Shown: positions 1 to 12,006 of the stretch, one piece after another | How positions within the stretch are numbered: the first letter of the stretch is position 1 | Layout: each line of letters opens with the position of its first letter | Source of the DNA: Caenorhabditis elegans | Taxonomy: Eukaryota; Nematoda; Chromadorea; Rhabditida; Rhabditidae | DNA: 64,000 nt | Direction of reading: 5' to 3' | Assembly (NCBI RefSeq): GCF_000002985.6 | Contig: NC_003280.10 | Location: 186,001 to 250,000 of the forward strand | Notes under the pieces: model-generated | Databases searched by the model: none | Seen by the model: only the letters and a program-made list of their open reading frames with translations | What the model was told of the DNA's origin: nothing | Translations under genes and position numbers: made by a program

Positions 1-112
1 TCCCGTTTTTGAAATTTTTACGGGAACGGGACGTCCCGTTGTCCCGTTTTTAAAATTTTCACGGTAACGGGACGTCCCGCTGTCCCGTTTTTGTAATTTT
101 TACGGGACATTG
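1..112. repeat. Short tandem repeat of ACGGGACGTCCCG units
   Basis: About two and a half copies of a roughly 50-bp unit follow one another. Each has the core ACGGGACGTCCCG, which is itself nearly palindromic, and an AT-rich linker ending in TTTTTACGGGA. The array runs off the left edge, so its full length is unknown. No coding potential is seen. Confidence 0.75.
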
Positions 113-282
113 ACACCCTTGCTGCTGATGTCGTAAAGAGTGTCGTATACTTTGTTACTTGTCCGTTATTTATCCCGAAAATCAGACTTAAAAAATATAC
201 TGTTGGCGTTTTTGTGCCGACGTAAAAACTGAGGCATAAAACTCTAAAACTAAATTTTCGACATAAAACACCATAACAATTG

Positions 283-580
283 CAGTTCGGCAAATTTTTT
301 TGTCGACAAATTTGGCAAATCCGCAAATTAACGGTTTGCTGAATTTCCGGAAATTTTTATTTTTCCCCAATTCCCGATTTGCCGTTTGCCGGAAATCAGA
401 TTTGCCGGAAATGTTTAGAATAGATTTACATGACGGAAACACTTAAAGCTATGCCTTTTTGAATTTTTTTCCCGTTTTCTTTATATATTTTGATAGAATT
501 TGATTACTTTTCAAAATAGAATTTCGATTTCGGAAATTTGCCGATTTGCCGGAAAAAATCGTTTGCCACCCACCTCTGAT
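283..580. repeat. TTTGCCGGAA-type interspersed element
   Basis: The segment alternates GGCAAATT, TTGCCGGAAAT and CGATTTGCC words and ends in TTTGCCACCCACCTCTG, a degenerate form of the terminus GCCGCACACCCCTG seen in better preserved copies (52579-53284, 50086-50408). It belongs to the same family as those copies. The left terminus is eroded. Reading frames across it are by-products of the repeat. Confidence 0.7.
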
Positions 581-867
581 ATGTACCATATTTTAGTTCA
601 CTATCAGTTGTCAGTTTTAACATTAATCTCACTTTCGAAGAACATTTCCTGTAAATCAATTTGAAAATGTTATCACACTTTCATTGATAAATGATAATTA
701 CGTCGTTCCCATCATTATCTTCCTTCATCTCAGTGTCTATCTTATTTAGTATACATCACACACTACCATTATCATTCTCTGTGACCGACTTTTCATTACA
801 CATTCTCCTCTTCTGCCTCTTATTCTCTACTACTACTACGATGTCCTTAAATTATTTTGAAGTTCCT

Positions 868-3800
868 ATGAAATATTATATTCTGCTTCTAGCTTTTATT
901 CCACATGTTCATGGACAAACTCAAATAAGCGATAACTTCCCTGCGAGTGATATCATTGAACTACCAGTCGGCAGGTGTGAGTCTTTACCGTTTGAAAATT
1001 TTTGGCGATTATATGATTCATTTAAAAAAAGAGTGTTAAGAAGAACAGTAGCAAAAATCGTGTTCTTTTATCAAAATTTTAAATAAAATCTGGGGTGTTT
1101 TATGACAAAATAGCTAGGCTTAGTTCAAACAGTTCAAGACATGTGAGAGTTTTTCGGTGAAGTAGTAAAAAAGTAAAAGATTTAAGGACAACAGCTACTT
1201 GTTGAATGCGTGCACTATGTTAGGGACTATTGTAAAATTATTCATCATAGATTGAATAATTAGGGTTTGTGGAACTTGGTGTAGGTGACTATAATATTTC
1301 AAGAGGTCAAGGGATTAGGCAGAGGTACATCATGGGGAGAAGCATAAGTAACTTTTAACCAAATCAACGTTCAATTAACAATATCATCATTTTTTGGTGG
1401 AGGTTTGGCTTTAAACTGTGGTTCCGAATGGTTAATTCTTTCAAAATTAATCAACGCTGGTCTAACAGTGGCTGTTTGTGTTGCACGATCTGTAAATTAT
1501 TAAAAATTGTTAAATGACAATTTATTTAGCTGTTACTCACAGTTAAACAGTCTTGCACATGGCTCCAATAAGATAAGCGTTCCTAGGGTCTCAAACATTG
1601 GGCTACAAAGAGCATAGTCAATGAAAAATGCTCCATAACCATTTTTTCCGTTACCAGCCAAAACCATAAACATCACCACGACTACATTGAAATGTAGAAA
1701 TATCAGTTGAGTTATGATTTGACAGATAAGAGTCCACAATATAACACGCTCTTTTTTGATTCGATATTCCGATTGAATTATTGGCATTAAATAGACAAAC
1801 TTTGCGCATTTGTAAAAGAGTAACATTGCCGTGTTGAGATAAACCGTCTGAAAAAAGGGATTTCACGGGATTCTAACTGAAAAAAGAGATTTCACGGGAG
1901 TCTAACTCGGCCTCACTTCAGACTTTTAAATACAAATTCATGCTTAATTTTTTTACAAGCTAAATTTTGAGCAACAAAACACTCACTAGCAAGTTCCTTG
2001 AATTGAGATCAAAAAATTTTCAATGTTGGGTGATAGGTTTTTCATCTCCTAAAAGGAGCACGGCAAATTTGCCGAATTTTTCAAATTTTCCAATGTTTGT
2101 CGTGCTCGGCAAATATCCCCATACTCTAACCCCATTCCCAACTCCTTACAATTAAAGCCAGCACAGAATAGCTAGTCAATTCAGAAAAGCATATCACTGA
2201 ATATTCCAAATCTTTGATGCTGGAAGCTGCGTTCACCGTGTTATTTTTGCCCAATACGGTTATAACAGCATCTGGTAGAAACCATATCCATCCGATTGAC
2301 AATGGCATCAACATCCATATAATAATCTTCATAGATTGAAAACTATTTCTTATCGTTTTCTTTTTCTGATGTCTTCCCATGTTATAAACGAGCGAAATTG
2401 CATACATTGCTGATTTAGCAGCAAAAAACAGTAAAACAAAAGGTTGAATGCAATGGATATATGGCGCGAGAACTGACGAATGTGGTTTTGCTCGAATCGT
2501 GAACGATCGGTCTCCAAAGAGGAATTCCTGCAAAAAATTAATTAGCTTTGGTGACTTTACTTTTTTGTTGAAATCTCATTGAATTAGTCAAGGCGGCCTA
2601 ATAGATCAACTTAGTCCCCGACTTCTGGATGGGAGCATGGCATTTAAAAGAAGACCTTCCTAATAGACCCCTGCAAAATATTTTTTGCAGAGGAGCACTT
2701 TGAACTAGATGAATTCGATCTGAAATTGTGATCAGTGCACTACTTTAAAAGCCCATAAAATTGCTCCAAATGGCAATTTTTGAAAATTTTTATGATTTTT
2801 AGGCTATTTCGAAGTAGACAAGTATTCTGGAAGCTTTTTGGAAATTCTTATTTTTTGGAAAATATCTGAAAAATGTGTTAATTGTTAATTACTCACTTGC
2901 TTGGACAATAGCGCACATAATGAGAACAATCCATTCATTGCTGCATTATAGAGAATTAGATTTTCTTGTACTTTGTCGATATACCGTGTTTGCAAGGTGA
3001 CAACTGATGGAACTATGATATTTGATAGTAGTCCAGCAGCACAAACAATGGTTTGAAACTGAATCATTTTGGAAACAAACACCTAAATTATATTATTTAT
3101 TCTTGTTATTTCAGAAATTTTCAAAAATACGTTGATAGAAATCGCGGGGTTATGAAAAATAGAACAAAAAAAAGAAGAATGTGTGATATCGCAGAACCTC
3201 ATGGGGGAACGTCACATACCAGTTATTATTAGTCAGCTGAGAGCTCGCAAAAATGCGAAAATAAATTGATTAGACGTCTTAGTGGCTGATGGAGAAAAAC
3301 CTTCAATTTACTCAAACCCTTTGGGAGTTCACAATACATTTACAAGGTGTGTTGAAAACAGGGCTGTGCGGCAAGTTTGCCGAATTTGCCGTTTGCCAAG
3401 CTCGGCAAATTTAAAAAATGTGGACATATCGAATTTGCCGACCTCGGAAAATTTTAAAATTTGCCGCATGAAATTTTTTTTCGTGTTGTCCAAAAGTAAT
3501 GGTTTCGATCAGAAACTTAATGAAAGCAGGGCTCCGATGAGGTCGCCGCAACGGCGCCCGCGCCGGCCTGACGGCGTAGCTTACGCCGCATGTATCCGAA
3601 CGTGCAGTACGGCGCGGAACCGCGAACGTGTCGGCCGTTTCCAAATAAACACCTTTTGCACTACGTTGCACCCACACCAAGCTACTCGTTTCACGCCTAT
3701 CTACGGAGCCCCGAACGTGTCGGCTGCCACACACATAGCTCATAAAAATAAAATTGAAACATCATATTTTTCGAAGAAAATTACTTCAGTCTGAGTGCAA

Positions 3801-6039
3801 TTCCTGAGATAACCTGCTCAGCTGCCCGATGGGAGTTAAACGTTGTCGGGGTCTAAACTAATTTTAATTGGGATGACTGTTTTAATGGCCCTTAAAGTGG
3901 ACTTTGTTCTTCCGAGATCATGTACTGCAACAGTGCAGTATCGTGCATGAAATAATATCTTGCAAACTATGCCATGAACTCCCGAACCTTGATCTTATCA
4001 GCACCAGAGAAATGAAATTTTCTCTTACAACTACGATTGATGTCAGTCAATTAAGCATTCATATCAGTTATCTCACCATTAGTCTGTCTATGTTCACTAC
4101 GGGGAGCACAGTTTCGGAATTTTATTGTTAAAAATGCAAGGCATTTAATTTAAACATTAGTTGTTATGTACTTTTAGAAAAATGTCAAATTTGGCACGTC
4201 TGAGGCAACGTTTGGTGTAGTTGGGTATTTTTCTCAAATCGGCGAGCCTTTGTCTTTTAAGGAAGTGTGGTTTGTATATATTTGGTAGCAAACATCAGAC
4301 AAACTTCGCTAGACTAATTGGGGAGTACGTGTAAGAACAATAATCGGCATTTGTTAGATTTCTGACAAAAGCTAGAAGTTTGCGCATAAAATATTTTTAT
4401 AGACACTCGAAAAGTAAAGCTTAATGTGTCGTCGACAAGCCTAATGAAGCTCATAGGGTAGAGGTGGCACAGCAGCAGACTCCGCCCAAAAATTTCAGCA
4501 CAGCGGTAACAAATCAAGGGGTTTTATTAGCAGACATTCGACACACACGAAAACGCAGAAAAATAGTCATAAACGAGAAGAATATCTGAAAATCATAATT
4601 GATGGCTATGAGGCTAGAAGCGATAGATGTGTGCGTATGGAGTTACTAGATAAGGATTTGAACAATATTGAATTAAGATAATGGACTGACTATTTTTCCT
4701 TTGAGAATTGAGTTGCACGAGAAACTGGGGAGTTTTTTGAAAAAAAAAAACAAGTTCTACGAAAATATCTAAAGAATACGAGGAAAAATTTTAAAAAAAG
4801 CACTGTTCAAGAGAGAAAAAGTTCCTCTGAACATTTTCGGCAAAACTGATGTCCGGCAAACGGCGAATCGGCAATTTGTCAAGAATAAAAATTTCCGGCA
4901 CATTGGCAAACCGGCAAATTGTTGGAATTCTAAATTTCTTGCAAATCGGCAAAACATTTGCCGAATTCGCCGAAATTGTCGACAAAAAAATTGCCGTATG
5001 GCAATTGCGGAGGGATTGATATCGTCTTTGAAATCAGGAAAAACATAAAACATTCAATTTATTTCTTTTTGAACCATCGTTGTAGGTTTCCTGAACCAGA
5101 ATGCAAGTACAGTGTACATCATGGATCAGACAAACTTGGACGAATTGTGACATCAAAAGTGAACATTGGAGATGAAATTTATCACTCGTGGAATTGTAAT
5201 TATAGTGGCGATCACAAAAACTACTTGTTCTGTGTGATGGTCAATAATTGCACGATTTCAGACAGCGGGGAGGAAGAAATAGGAACAAGGAAGGTAAGAG
5301 CAGGTCGATAACAACTCAATAGTAGAGTATCATTTAAAGATTCAAATAATCGACGAGAATGGGTGTTCGGTGTTCCCAAACATTCTACCCGATATATCAT
5401 ATCAAGGAGATTTATCAGCTGGAATTAAGGTTCACGCGTTCGCATTGGATGTGGACACGGTAAGTTAAAAGTGGAATAGCACCAGTGGGAATTTTGTCTA
5501 CAGTTATAATAACCCAAAACCACCGAATATCATAATAAAACACTCAACAAATTTTAGATTTTCATAATTTCCGGTCAAAGTTTTGGCAAATTTCCCTATT
5601 CAAAAAAAAAAAAGATTTTGAGGAAATCTAAGGCAATGTCGCATCTTCCGACGTTCTATAATGTTTCAAGACGAATAACCAAGACAAAATTACAGTATAA
5701 AGAATGTAGGAAACAAATTTTGGTCGACTTTCAAAACTATGAGTGGCAAATGAAAAAACTGAGTAATTGCCACTTTTTGACAGTAAACAAAAAATTCTTT
5801 AAAAATTTTTGAAAAGTTTTATTATGGTATTTGGTCATTTTGCTATAAAATGAGTAGTTTTTAACACTCTCCCCACTGACGCTACTCTACCTTTAAGAAT
5901 CGTGTGGAAAATATCACTTCTAAAATCTCAGACGGCTGTTCATTTCACATGCAATATAAAAATGCTGTTCAAGGACCATGAACAGTGTCAGAGGCCTCGA
6001 TGTGGAAACCAACGACGATTTTCGAGATATTTAAATTGA
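868..6039 (+). CDS. ZP-domain (cuticlin-like) protein, apparently ZP-C only
   Basis: Proposed exons are 868-974, 5086-5293, 5340-5459 and 5932-6039, about 180 residues. Exon 1 encodes a signal peptide (MKYYILLLAFIPHVHG, then QTQ). Exons 2-4 match the C-terminal half of nematode cuticlin ZP domains: PECKYSV, then IGDEIYHSWNC, CVMVNNCTI, IIDENGCSVF, HAFALDV, VHFTCNI and a terminal CQRPRC. The joins of exons 2-4 keep frame and have good splice sites; an AATAAA lies 12 bases after the stop. The weak point is exon 1. Its phase-2 donor fits exon 2 exactly, but the intron is 4.1 kb, contains a gene on the other strand, and no ZP-N exons were found in it. The protein may be a short ZP-C-only member, or exon 1 may belong to another gene. 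Family members are extracellular cuticle components. The last intron carries a foldback element. Confidence 0.6.
1533..3067 (-). CDS. Seven-transmembrane chemoreceptor-like GPCR
   Basis: Exons on the minus strand are 3067-2897, 2527-2150 and 1847-1533, giving 287 residues. All introns are in frame with GTGAGT and GTAAGG donors and TTTGCAG and TTTTCAG acceptors. Hydrophobic segments are spread along the whole length (for example starting at TIVCAAGLLSNIIVPSVV, MKIIIWMLMPLSIGWIWF and IFLHFNVVVVMFMVLAG), separated by basic loops such as GRHQKKKTIR. Size and pattern fit the nematode serpentine chemoreceptors, which act in sensory-neuron membranes, but the subfamily was not identified. The ATG at 3067 follows a TTTAG that could be a trans-splice or intron acceptor. 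An AATAAA on the minus strand at 1526-1521 supports the stop. The gene lies inside the proposed first intron of the ZP gene on the other strand. Confidence 0.65.
3355..3475. repeat. Fragment of the CAGGG...GCGGCAA interspersed element
   Basis: It begins CAGGGCTGTGCGGCAAG, one base from the consensus terminus, and continues with CGAATTTGCCG and GCTCGGCAAATT words, the subtype also present at 52579-53284. The right terminus is not seen; sequence of unusual GC content follows. Confidence 0.65.
3525..3725. other. GC-rich island of unknown nature
   Basis: About 200 bases rich in CGCCG, GCGCC and ACGGCG words stand out against the AT-rich surroundings. GAACGTGTCGGC occurs twice, about 90 bases apart. 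Both strands are open, but no protein family is recognisable, so it is not called a gene. It could be repeat-derived. Confidence 0.4.
3726..5085. other. Stretch without recognised gene; contains a repeat fragment
   Basis: Several short open frames exist (for example 3904-4131 on plus and 4517-4314 on minus), but none shows a family signature or good flanking splice sites. Positions 4840-5000 are a TTGCCGGAA-type repeat fragment ending near AAAAATTGCCG. If the ZP gene model is right, this is the end of its long first intron. Confidence 0.4.
5466..5897. repeat. Foldback element of the TTAAAGGTGGAGTAG family
   Basis: The left end reads TAAAAGTGGAATAGCACCAG and the right end is its imperfect reverse complement (CTGACGCTACTCTACCTTTAA). 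The interior carries the family word CCGAATATCATAATAAAAC and its mirror TTATGGTATTTGGTC. It lies in the last intron of the ZP gene. Relatives are at 16495-16912, 18590-18910 and, as a fragment, 12195-12290. Confidence 0.7.
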
Positions 6040-6591
6040 GATATGATATGAATAAAACATTTTGTCTAATAAAATTTTTCAAAAAGTTTCACACGCAGGA
6101 TTTATGTACGAAATGTTTAATTATTATTGCGTGGAGGTTTTTTGTGTCAAAATCTATAACAACTAATATTCCCAAAAGACTGGAATTAAACACCGAAAAC
6201 CCTTATTGACGCAGGTAACACCCTTGATGACCGTTCATTATTTTAAGTTTCTTACCGCTTTTCAAATATAACACGTAATTGGTGGGTTTAGCTTTTGTGG
6301 TAAAACTTCAGTTTCAGAAATTGAGTGGAAAAGAAAAAAAAGAAGATAGATGTTCCGCAGATTATAGAGATTGAAAGCTAAAATTTACATGACTGAATGA
6401 TTCATAAATTTTTCTATTCTAGAAATTTCTCTGTAATTATCATCCCAAGAGGGAATAATAATGATAAAATATTTAGTGAAGATGTATGATGCAGGAGATG
6501 AACATATGTAGAAAACAATTTATTTATCAAAATATACACAAAAAACCATCACAAAGTTATTTTTTCCCAAAAATTAATAATTAAAGTTAAT

Positions 6592-8534
6592 TTACTTTCT
6601 GCAGGAAGCCGAACAACTCTGCTGACAAGCTGGCTGACACTGCGAGATTGGTTGCTGTTGCTGAATGCATTGGGTGTTGCAGCTTTGCTCACATTGTGGC
6701 TGACACTGTGGGGACTGACGAGCAACTGGAACATTGATGGTAAGCTGAATTTGTTGTTGCGTTTGAACTGGAGCTGCTGGAGCAGCTGGGGAGCAGGCTG
6801 GCTGGCATTGAGCGTCGCATTGTGGAGCGCACTGGTTCACTGGGGTCTGCTGGACTTGGCATTCCTGGTTGCACTGGGTTTGGCAAGTGTTGCACTGGGA
6901 GATGGTTCCTCCGACCTACAAATTTAGGTTGGATTTCTTTAAATCTAGATTTAGAAGTAATACTATTAATATGTTACCTGAACATTGGTGTCTCTGTATG
7001 GCTGGTAGGTTGGTGCAGCAGTCTGGGAAGCTCCTTGGTATGATGGAATGGCTCCTGGCTGTTGGTAGTTGTTGTTGGTTTGGTAGTTGTTCTGGGCCTG
7101 TGGCTGGTAGTTGACTTGGTTGTAAGCGGAGCCAGATGGCGTGGCACATTGTGGCTGGCACGATTGATCACATGATGATTGGCACTGTTGCACTGGCTGC
7201 TGTTGCTGCTGGCATGTGTTAAGGCACGAGTTTTGGCAGGTATTGCATTGACTGGCTTGTTGCTGTTGTGGTGGGGCAGTATTGTACTCGGATCTTCCGG
7301 TGTAGGCTGGGATTTGTCCTGGCTGAGCGTAGGTTTGCTGTTGGATCAATTGTTGAGAGTACTGATCATCGGATTGACATGTCGTCTGGCATTGCTGCTG
7401 GCACTGTTGCTGTGGTTGTTGTTGTTGTGGGCAAGCAGCTTGACAATCTTGTTGGCACTGTTGCTGAGCTGGCTGCTGAAGCTGAACTGGCTGAGCGCAT
7501 GCGGACTGGCAAGTGGAAGAGCAAGATGATTGGCACTGGGCGATTGGCTTAAATAATATGAAATGGCTAACTGGGTTGAATTTGGTTTGACTAACCTGTT
7601 GCTGGGCAACACAGCTCTGTTCACAGGAGCTCTGACAAGTTGGTGCACACTGTTGTTGCTGATACTGTTGAGCGCATCCGCAGCTTGATGGCTGTTGAGC
7701 TTGAGCGCAGGAGCAAGATTGTTGGGCGGTGTTGGTTTGAGCTGGTTGGCAGTTGCATTGTGGAGCAGCTGGAATGGCGCATCCACATGAAGATTGGCGA
7801 CGAGCGCGGAGGAACTGAAAAAGGAACGACTTAATTTTTCAACTTAATTTTTTAGTCTTCTGGATAATATCTCATTTGCAAAAAACCTTCTAAATAGGCC
7901 CTTGCAAAAAAAATTAAGCGGCAGAGGAGAACTTAGAACTAGAAAAATTTCGATCTGAAGTTGCTATTAGTGTATTTTTTTTATTACTTTAGAAGCCCGT
8001 AAAATTGAAAATCAGAAAAACCCCTTGAGTGAAAAAATTTCAGATTTTTTCAAAAAATTAAAAATTCCAAAAAAATTTACGATTGTTAGCCAGCTCCTAA
8101 ACATGCTAGAAGCTCTTGAAAGTCAGCAAAAATTCACACTTGGCACATTTTTACTGCCCTCGATAGTTCGAAAGTTGTGAAAAATTCATTGAAAACTTTT
8201 CAGAACGACTTTTTTGCAGCTCAAAATACTCCCCTGTTGCTAAATTTTCAGTAGTAAAATAATGAAGTCAAACGATAAACTATTTGAAACATATATTAAG
8301 AAGTTCCTATATTTTACTTAATTCATATTCAAGTTATGCAATTGCTTGTGAGTGAGCACGAAATGTTTTAAAATTAAAAAATAAGTATTTATAATATAAG
8401 AGTTAGAAAAGGGGAACAAATGAAATATTTATAATTAGATTCATAAAAATAATACATACCACATTCTCCTCAGCAGCCACCGCAAGTGCTGAAACCGCCA
8501 AAAGCGAAAAGAGAATTGAAAATTTGGTGTTCAT
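6592..8534 (-). CDS. Secreted Gln/Cys-rich protein of the pqn/abu type
   Basis: Exons on the minus strand are 8534-8460, 7814-7596, 7547-6978 and 6915-6592, 395 residues, all introns in phase 0. The first exon is a signal peptide (MNTKFSILFSLLAVSALAVA). The mature protein repeats CQxxC and CQxxCxxxC motifs such as CQSSCDQSCQPQC and CEQSCNTQC, between poly-Gln runs and a central Tyr/Asn/Gln-rich, cysteine-free stretch. It ends SCSASCRK. This composition is that of the worm pqn/abu paralog group, known to be induced by ER stress and expressed with pharyngeal cuticle formation. A role as a disulfide-crosslinked matrix protein is inferred. A TATA box lies about 50 bases upstream of the ATG; an AATAAA is at 6524-6519. 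The individual family member was not identified, so no symbol is given. Neighbouring chs-2 is divergent and also pharyngeal. Confidence 0.88.
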
Positions 8535-8581
8535 TTCAAGCTTGTCAGAGTGAGTGATGATTGTCCCAATACATGCTCTTG

Positions 8582-8592
8582 CTTATATATCT
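8582..8592 (-). promoter_or_regulatory. TATA box of the pqn/abu-type gene
   Basis: The minus strand reads GATATATAAGCAAGAGC here, about 50 bases before the ATG at 8534. Canonical TATA boxes are uncommon in worms and fit a strongly, periodically expressed matrix gene. The transcription start itself is inferred. Confidence 0.55.
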
Positions 8593-10984
8593 TCCCGTTG
8601 CAATCAGTTAAACATCGCCCCCTCTCCTCTACTACCACCTCTGTCCCAAATTCCGGTTTCTTCGAGTGATGCGTCTCCAAATTTTTTGCGTGTGCCTGTG
8701 TGTGTGTGTGCTCATGTGTTTGGAAGAGCAGAGCAAGAGGGGGAGGGCGTGTTGTTATGTTGACATGTTGTTATTTTTTTGTTTTTTACTTTCTAGTATT
8801 CACAAGGGTTACAGTTGAAGAACTGGAGGGACGTGATCTTTCAGGACTTGGTCGATGTCAAAAGTCTTCCGGTGGTCTTTCAGCAGCCATCACAAACTAC
8901 AGCAAAATATCTTTCTTCTTTAAATAATCTTTCTGATTAATTTGCAGTCACAAATTCAGTTCCTCATTCCTCATTACTCATAGAGTTATTACAAAGACAA
9001 AAATAGATATTTGAGAGTTCACTCGGTCAATCACCATTTCTAAAGTTCTTACTTTTCTTCCCAACAACATTAATTATCCCTGTGAAGTCTAGACTATGAT
9101 ATAATTGTTGTTGCTCAGAAAATAATCATGGAACATATTTGCAAATAAATAGATTTTTGTATATGGTGTAAATGTCATGAGTAATATATTACGTAATAAC
9201 ATTCTGACAGGACAATAACGTATGCTCCATGGGGTTTCAGGACGAATGACATGTTTTCTAGAAACTACATGAGTAAAATAAATTAATAACAAGATTTTGA
9301 CAAATTCAAAACCCAATGGCAAAAGTATCATTTTCAACTTTAAATGGTTATGTTTGCAAATATAAGCTGTTTTTGTTGCTCTAGGAAGATATCAGTTAAA
9401 AACTCTTTAAAAAGTTATTAAAATGTATGAAGATTGCTTTCATTATTCTCAAACTTGTCATGTAAAACATCAAAAACCTGCCAGTCTATGACCTACAAAT
9501 TGCGTCAATTGTTTGATGTTCTAAACTTGGTGAGAACTAGTTTACCAGCGCTGAATCTTTTTTGTGCTCAAAGCGGAATGGAATTTTTTGATCTTAGTCA
9601 TTGCATCTTTACTCTTGTGGAGGTGCACTCATACTAATATCATATCATATAACCTGATAGTCTTGCCAATATTGCGGGAAACTGATAAATCCACTCGGCA
9701 AATAGTTTTGGTGCAGTTTTCGATATTTAGTACGAATGTTTTTATAAAATTATTTCAAGGGAAACCTTGAATACTTTGTAAAATTACATTGTACCTTTTT
9801 GCAGATAGAGGTCTTAAATTCATATTACATTTTTTTACAGCGCCTTCACACCCACCCAAATCCAAATTCCGTTGAATTGTTTTCATTGATACTCATGATT
9901 TTTTGTTACCACAATCGCTCACGCTTTTCAAGAGATTATTCTTGAGGAGCATGTTTCCTTAGGATCAAGGGTGTGGGAAGAACATTGCGAGAGTGAGAAT
10001 GAGCACGGAAAATGACCGGTCTTTATGAGAGCGGAAGTATGTATACACTATCTCTATCTTGTTAGACAAATAATCAACACATGTAGTAGCTAATGTAGGA
10101 ATGCTAATTATGTTAAGACGTGTGGGGGGATTAGATGCTGTGAATGAGCAGTTCTACAAAAGATCAAGGGGTACTGAGAAATTTGCTCTTTTCGATAGGA
10201 AGACTCTGCAAAAGATCAGATGCATGGATTCTCAAATCACAGCGTGTATTTGAGAGCTACACAACAAAAAATGTGTACGGCTGTCGAACCGTATTATACA
10301 AAAACTTTTCAAATTAGGGGCGGGCGGCAATTGCCGTTCGGAAGTTTTTTTGTCGACAAATTCGGAAAATCGGTAAATTGCCGGTTGACTGGTTTGCTGA
10401 AAATTTTCAATTCCGGCAATTTGCTAGTTTGCCGATTTGCCAAAAATTTCAATTCCGGCAATTTAGCAATTTGCCGGAAAAAATCGTTTGCCGCCCATCC
10501 CTGATTCAAATATAATATTTGAAAGAAGTTTCACACATAATATGTTTATCAACTTTCTGAGAAAAAAAAGCCAAATTTAGGTTTTAGCTATTGTGATTTT
10601 TTTCCGAAATTAATTTTTGGCACCTCAACGTGTAGTCCAAGAGGTAGACAGTTTCAAAAAGTGATGTTTAAAAATTTCCAAAACAATTGAGCTTGATTTT
10701 CTGATCCTTGAATAATGTATCGATGCTTGGTCGTTGCCTACGTAATCAGACGTTGTTTCTTCCTTTTCGTCTACTCACTAATAGAATACAATCCTGTCTG
10801 CCTGAAAACCGGTGCTCACAGGCACCCGCAGGTCATTCAATGACAGCTACAACAACTAATTGTTTGGGAGGCAAATACAACATGAAAAGTGAGAAGAAAT
10901 GGGTTTTGAATAGGGGGAAATCGCCGATGGGCAGAGACCTTGTGAGGCTCAGTTTCATATTTTGCCATAGTATGACGTGCTAGG
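8593..10984. other. Divergent spacer between the pqn/abu gene and the chs-2 upstream exons
   Basis: About 2.4 kb without a supported gene. It has a pyrimidine-rich stretch (8610-8660), a TG-rich run near 8693-8720 and a repeat copy at 10315-10503. Small open frames lack signatures or splice context. Regulatory sequence for both flanking genes is likely to lie here. Confidence 0.5.
10315..10503. mobile_element. hAT-like non-autonomous element, small copy
   Basis: The left end AGGGGCGGGCGGCAA and the right end TTGCCGCCCATCCCTG are imperfect inverted repeats. The flanks are TTTCAAAT on the left and ATTCAAAT on the right, a 7-of-8 match consistent with an 8-bp target duplication. The interior consists of CCGGCAATTTG words. 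There is no transposase. Confidence 0.65.
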
Positions 10985-12006
10985 ATGGACAGTGGTAATA
11001 AGGAAAAGGAGTTTGTGGAGGAGTGGGTTCAGGACTCACATACTGGAGCCCAGGTCCCTCTCGATCATTTGGTTAGTTGTTTTTTCTACATTTATTTCCT
11101 TCACATTCTGTAATTAAAGTTTATTTCATAAAAGCGCATCATTATTTTCTAGGCCCCCACAAAACTTTTAGCGGCAGAGGAGCACTTTGAACAGAATAAA
11201 AGTCGCTCTGAAATTGCTTTTTTTCACTACTTTAGAGGCCCGTTAAATTGCCGCAAATGATAATTTTTCAAAAATTACTATGATTTTTAAGCTGTTTCGA
11301 GGTAGACAAGTATTCTGGAAGTTTTTTGGAATTTTTTTTTTTGGAAAAATCCCGTGATGGTTTTTTTTTTCACTGTTTTAGTGGATGAAAAAAAAATTCA
11401 GATTAAAAAAATTTCCGAGTCGGAAATTGAAAAATTCAGTGTTTTAAATATTTTTCTTAAGTGGTGTGGTAAAATAAGAATTTTTTAGAGTTTTTTTTTT
11501 TTGTAAAATGAAACAATTAGTCAGGAATGCAAACTAGAGTGTCTGACTAAAAAGTGGGCAAAAACAAATCTATAATGAATCGATAACACCTGGCCGTAAA
11601 TATAGCCAACCAACCATTTCTGGAGGGCAATAGGCACATATTGTTTGTAACTCCATTTACTTATCTAGTTTTTTAAATATAAATAATTTTTTTTTGAAAA
11701 TTATAAAATTTTGGTTTAAAAATCATATGTTCTTCAGCATCAATTTTGTGTCGAATCGAATGCAACTAAATCTGATTTTGAATTTGAGTTTTCACAATGA
11801 TAATTCACATTTTACAGGTATCCCTCTACGGATATGCGCTTCTTGGCCTTGAAGATTCTTCGGAGACGGTTAGATTTCGAAAAATTGAAACCCAAATTGA
11901 GGAATCTGGAGTCAAGGATGAAGAAGAGCAACACTATTCCAGTTCCCAAGAGGTAGCAAAGAAGGAAGAGGATAAAGAATATGAAGAGCCAAAAAGGAGA
12001 GTCAGG
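10985..12006 (+). CDS. Candidate upstream exons of chs-2 (or separate small gene)
   Basis: Exon 10985-11071 starts MDSGNKEKEFVEEW and ends at a GTTAGT donor. Exon 11818-12006 follows a TTTTACAG acceptor, encodes VSLYGYALLGLED and then an acidic/basic charged stretch, and ends at GTAAGT. Both are exact multiples of three (29 and 63 codons). The end is phase 0, compatible with the phase-0 acceptor at 14152, which in turn reads into the chs-2 exon at 18185. No family match is recognised. A charged cytosolic N-terminal extension on an alternative chs-2 isoform is the favoured reading; a separate short gene cannot be excluded. Confidence 0.5.

Noticed and set aside
1390..1440. Possible extra C-terminal exon of the GPCR (FKAKPPPKNDDIVN)
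   Set aside because: The phase at the potential donor would give an immediate stop, and a poly(A) signal sits directly after the stop at 1533.
3282..3794. 170-codon plus-strand frame
   Set aside because: It crosses a repeat fragment and the GC-rich island; the translation has no domain or secretion features and the opposite strand is equally open.
3904..4131. Plus-strand frame considered as the missing ZP-N exon
   Set aside because: Cysteine spacing and motifs do not fit ZP-N, and no suitable acceptor and phase-2 donor were found.
6652..7834. Plus-strand open frames opposite the pqn/abu gene
   Set aside because: They arise from low-complexity Gln/Cys codons read in reverse (Leu, Trp, Ser-rich) and have no family match.
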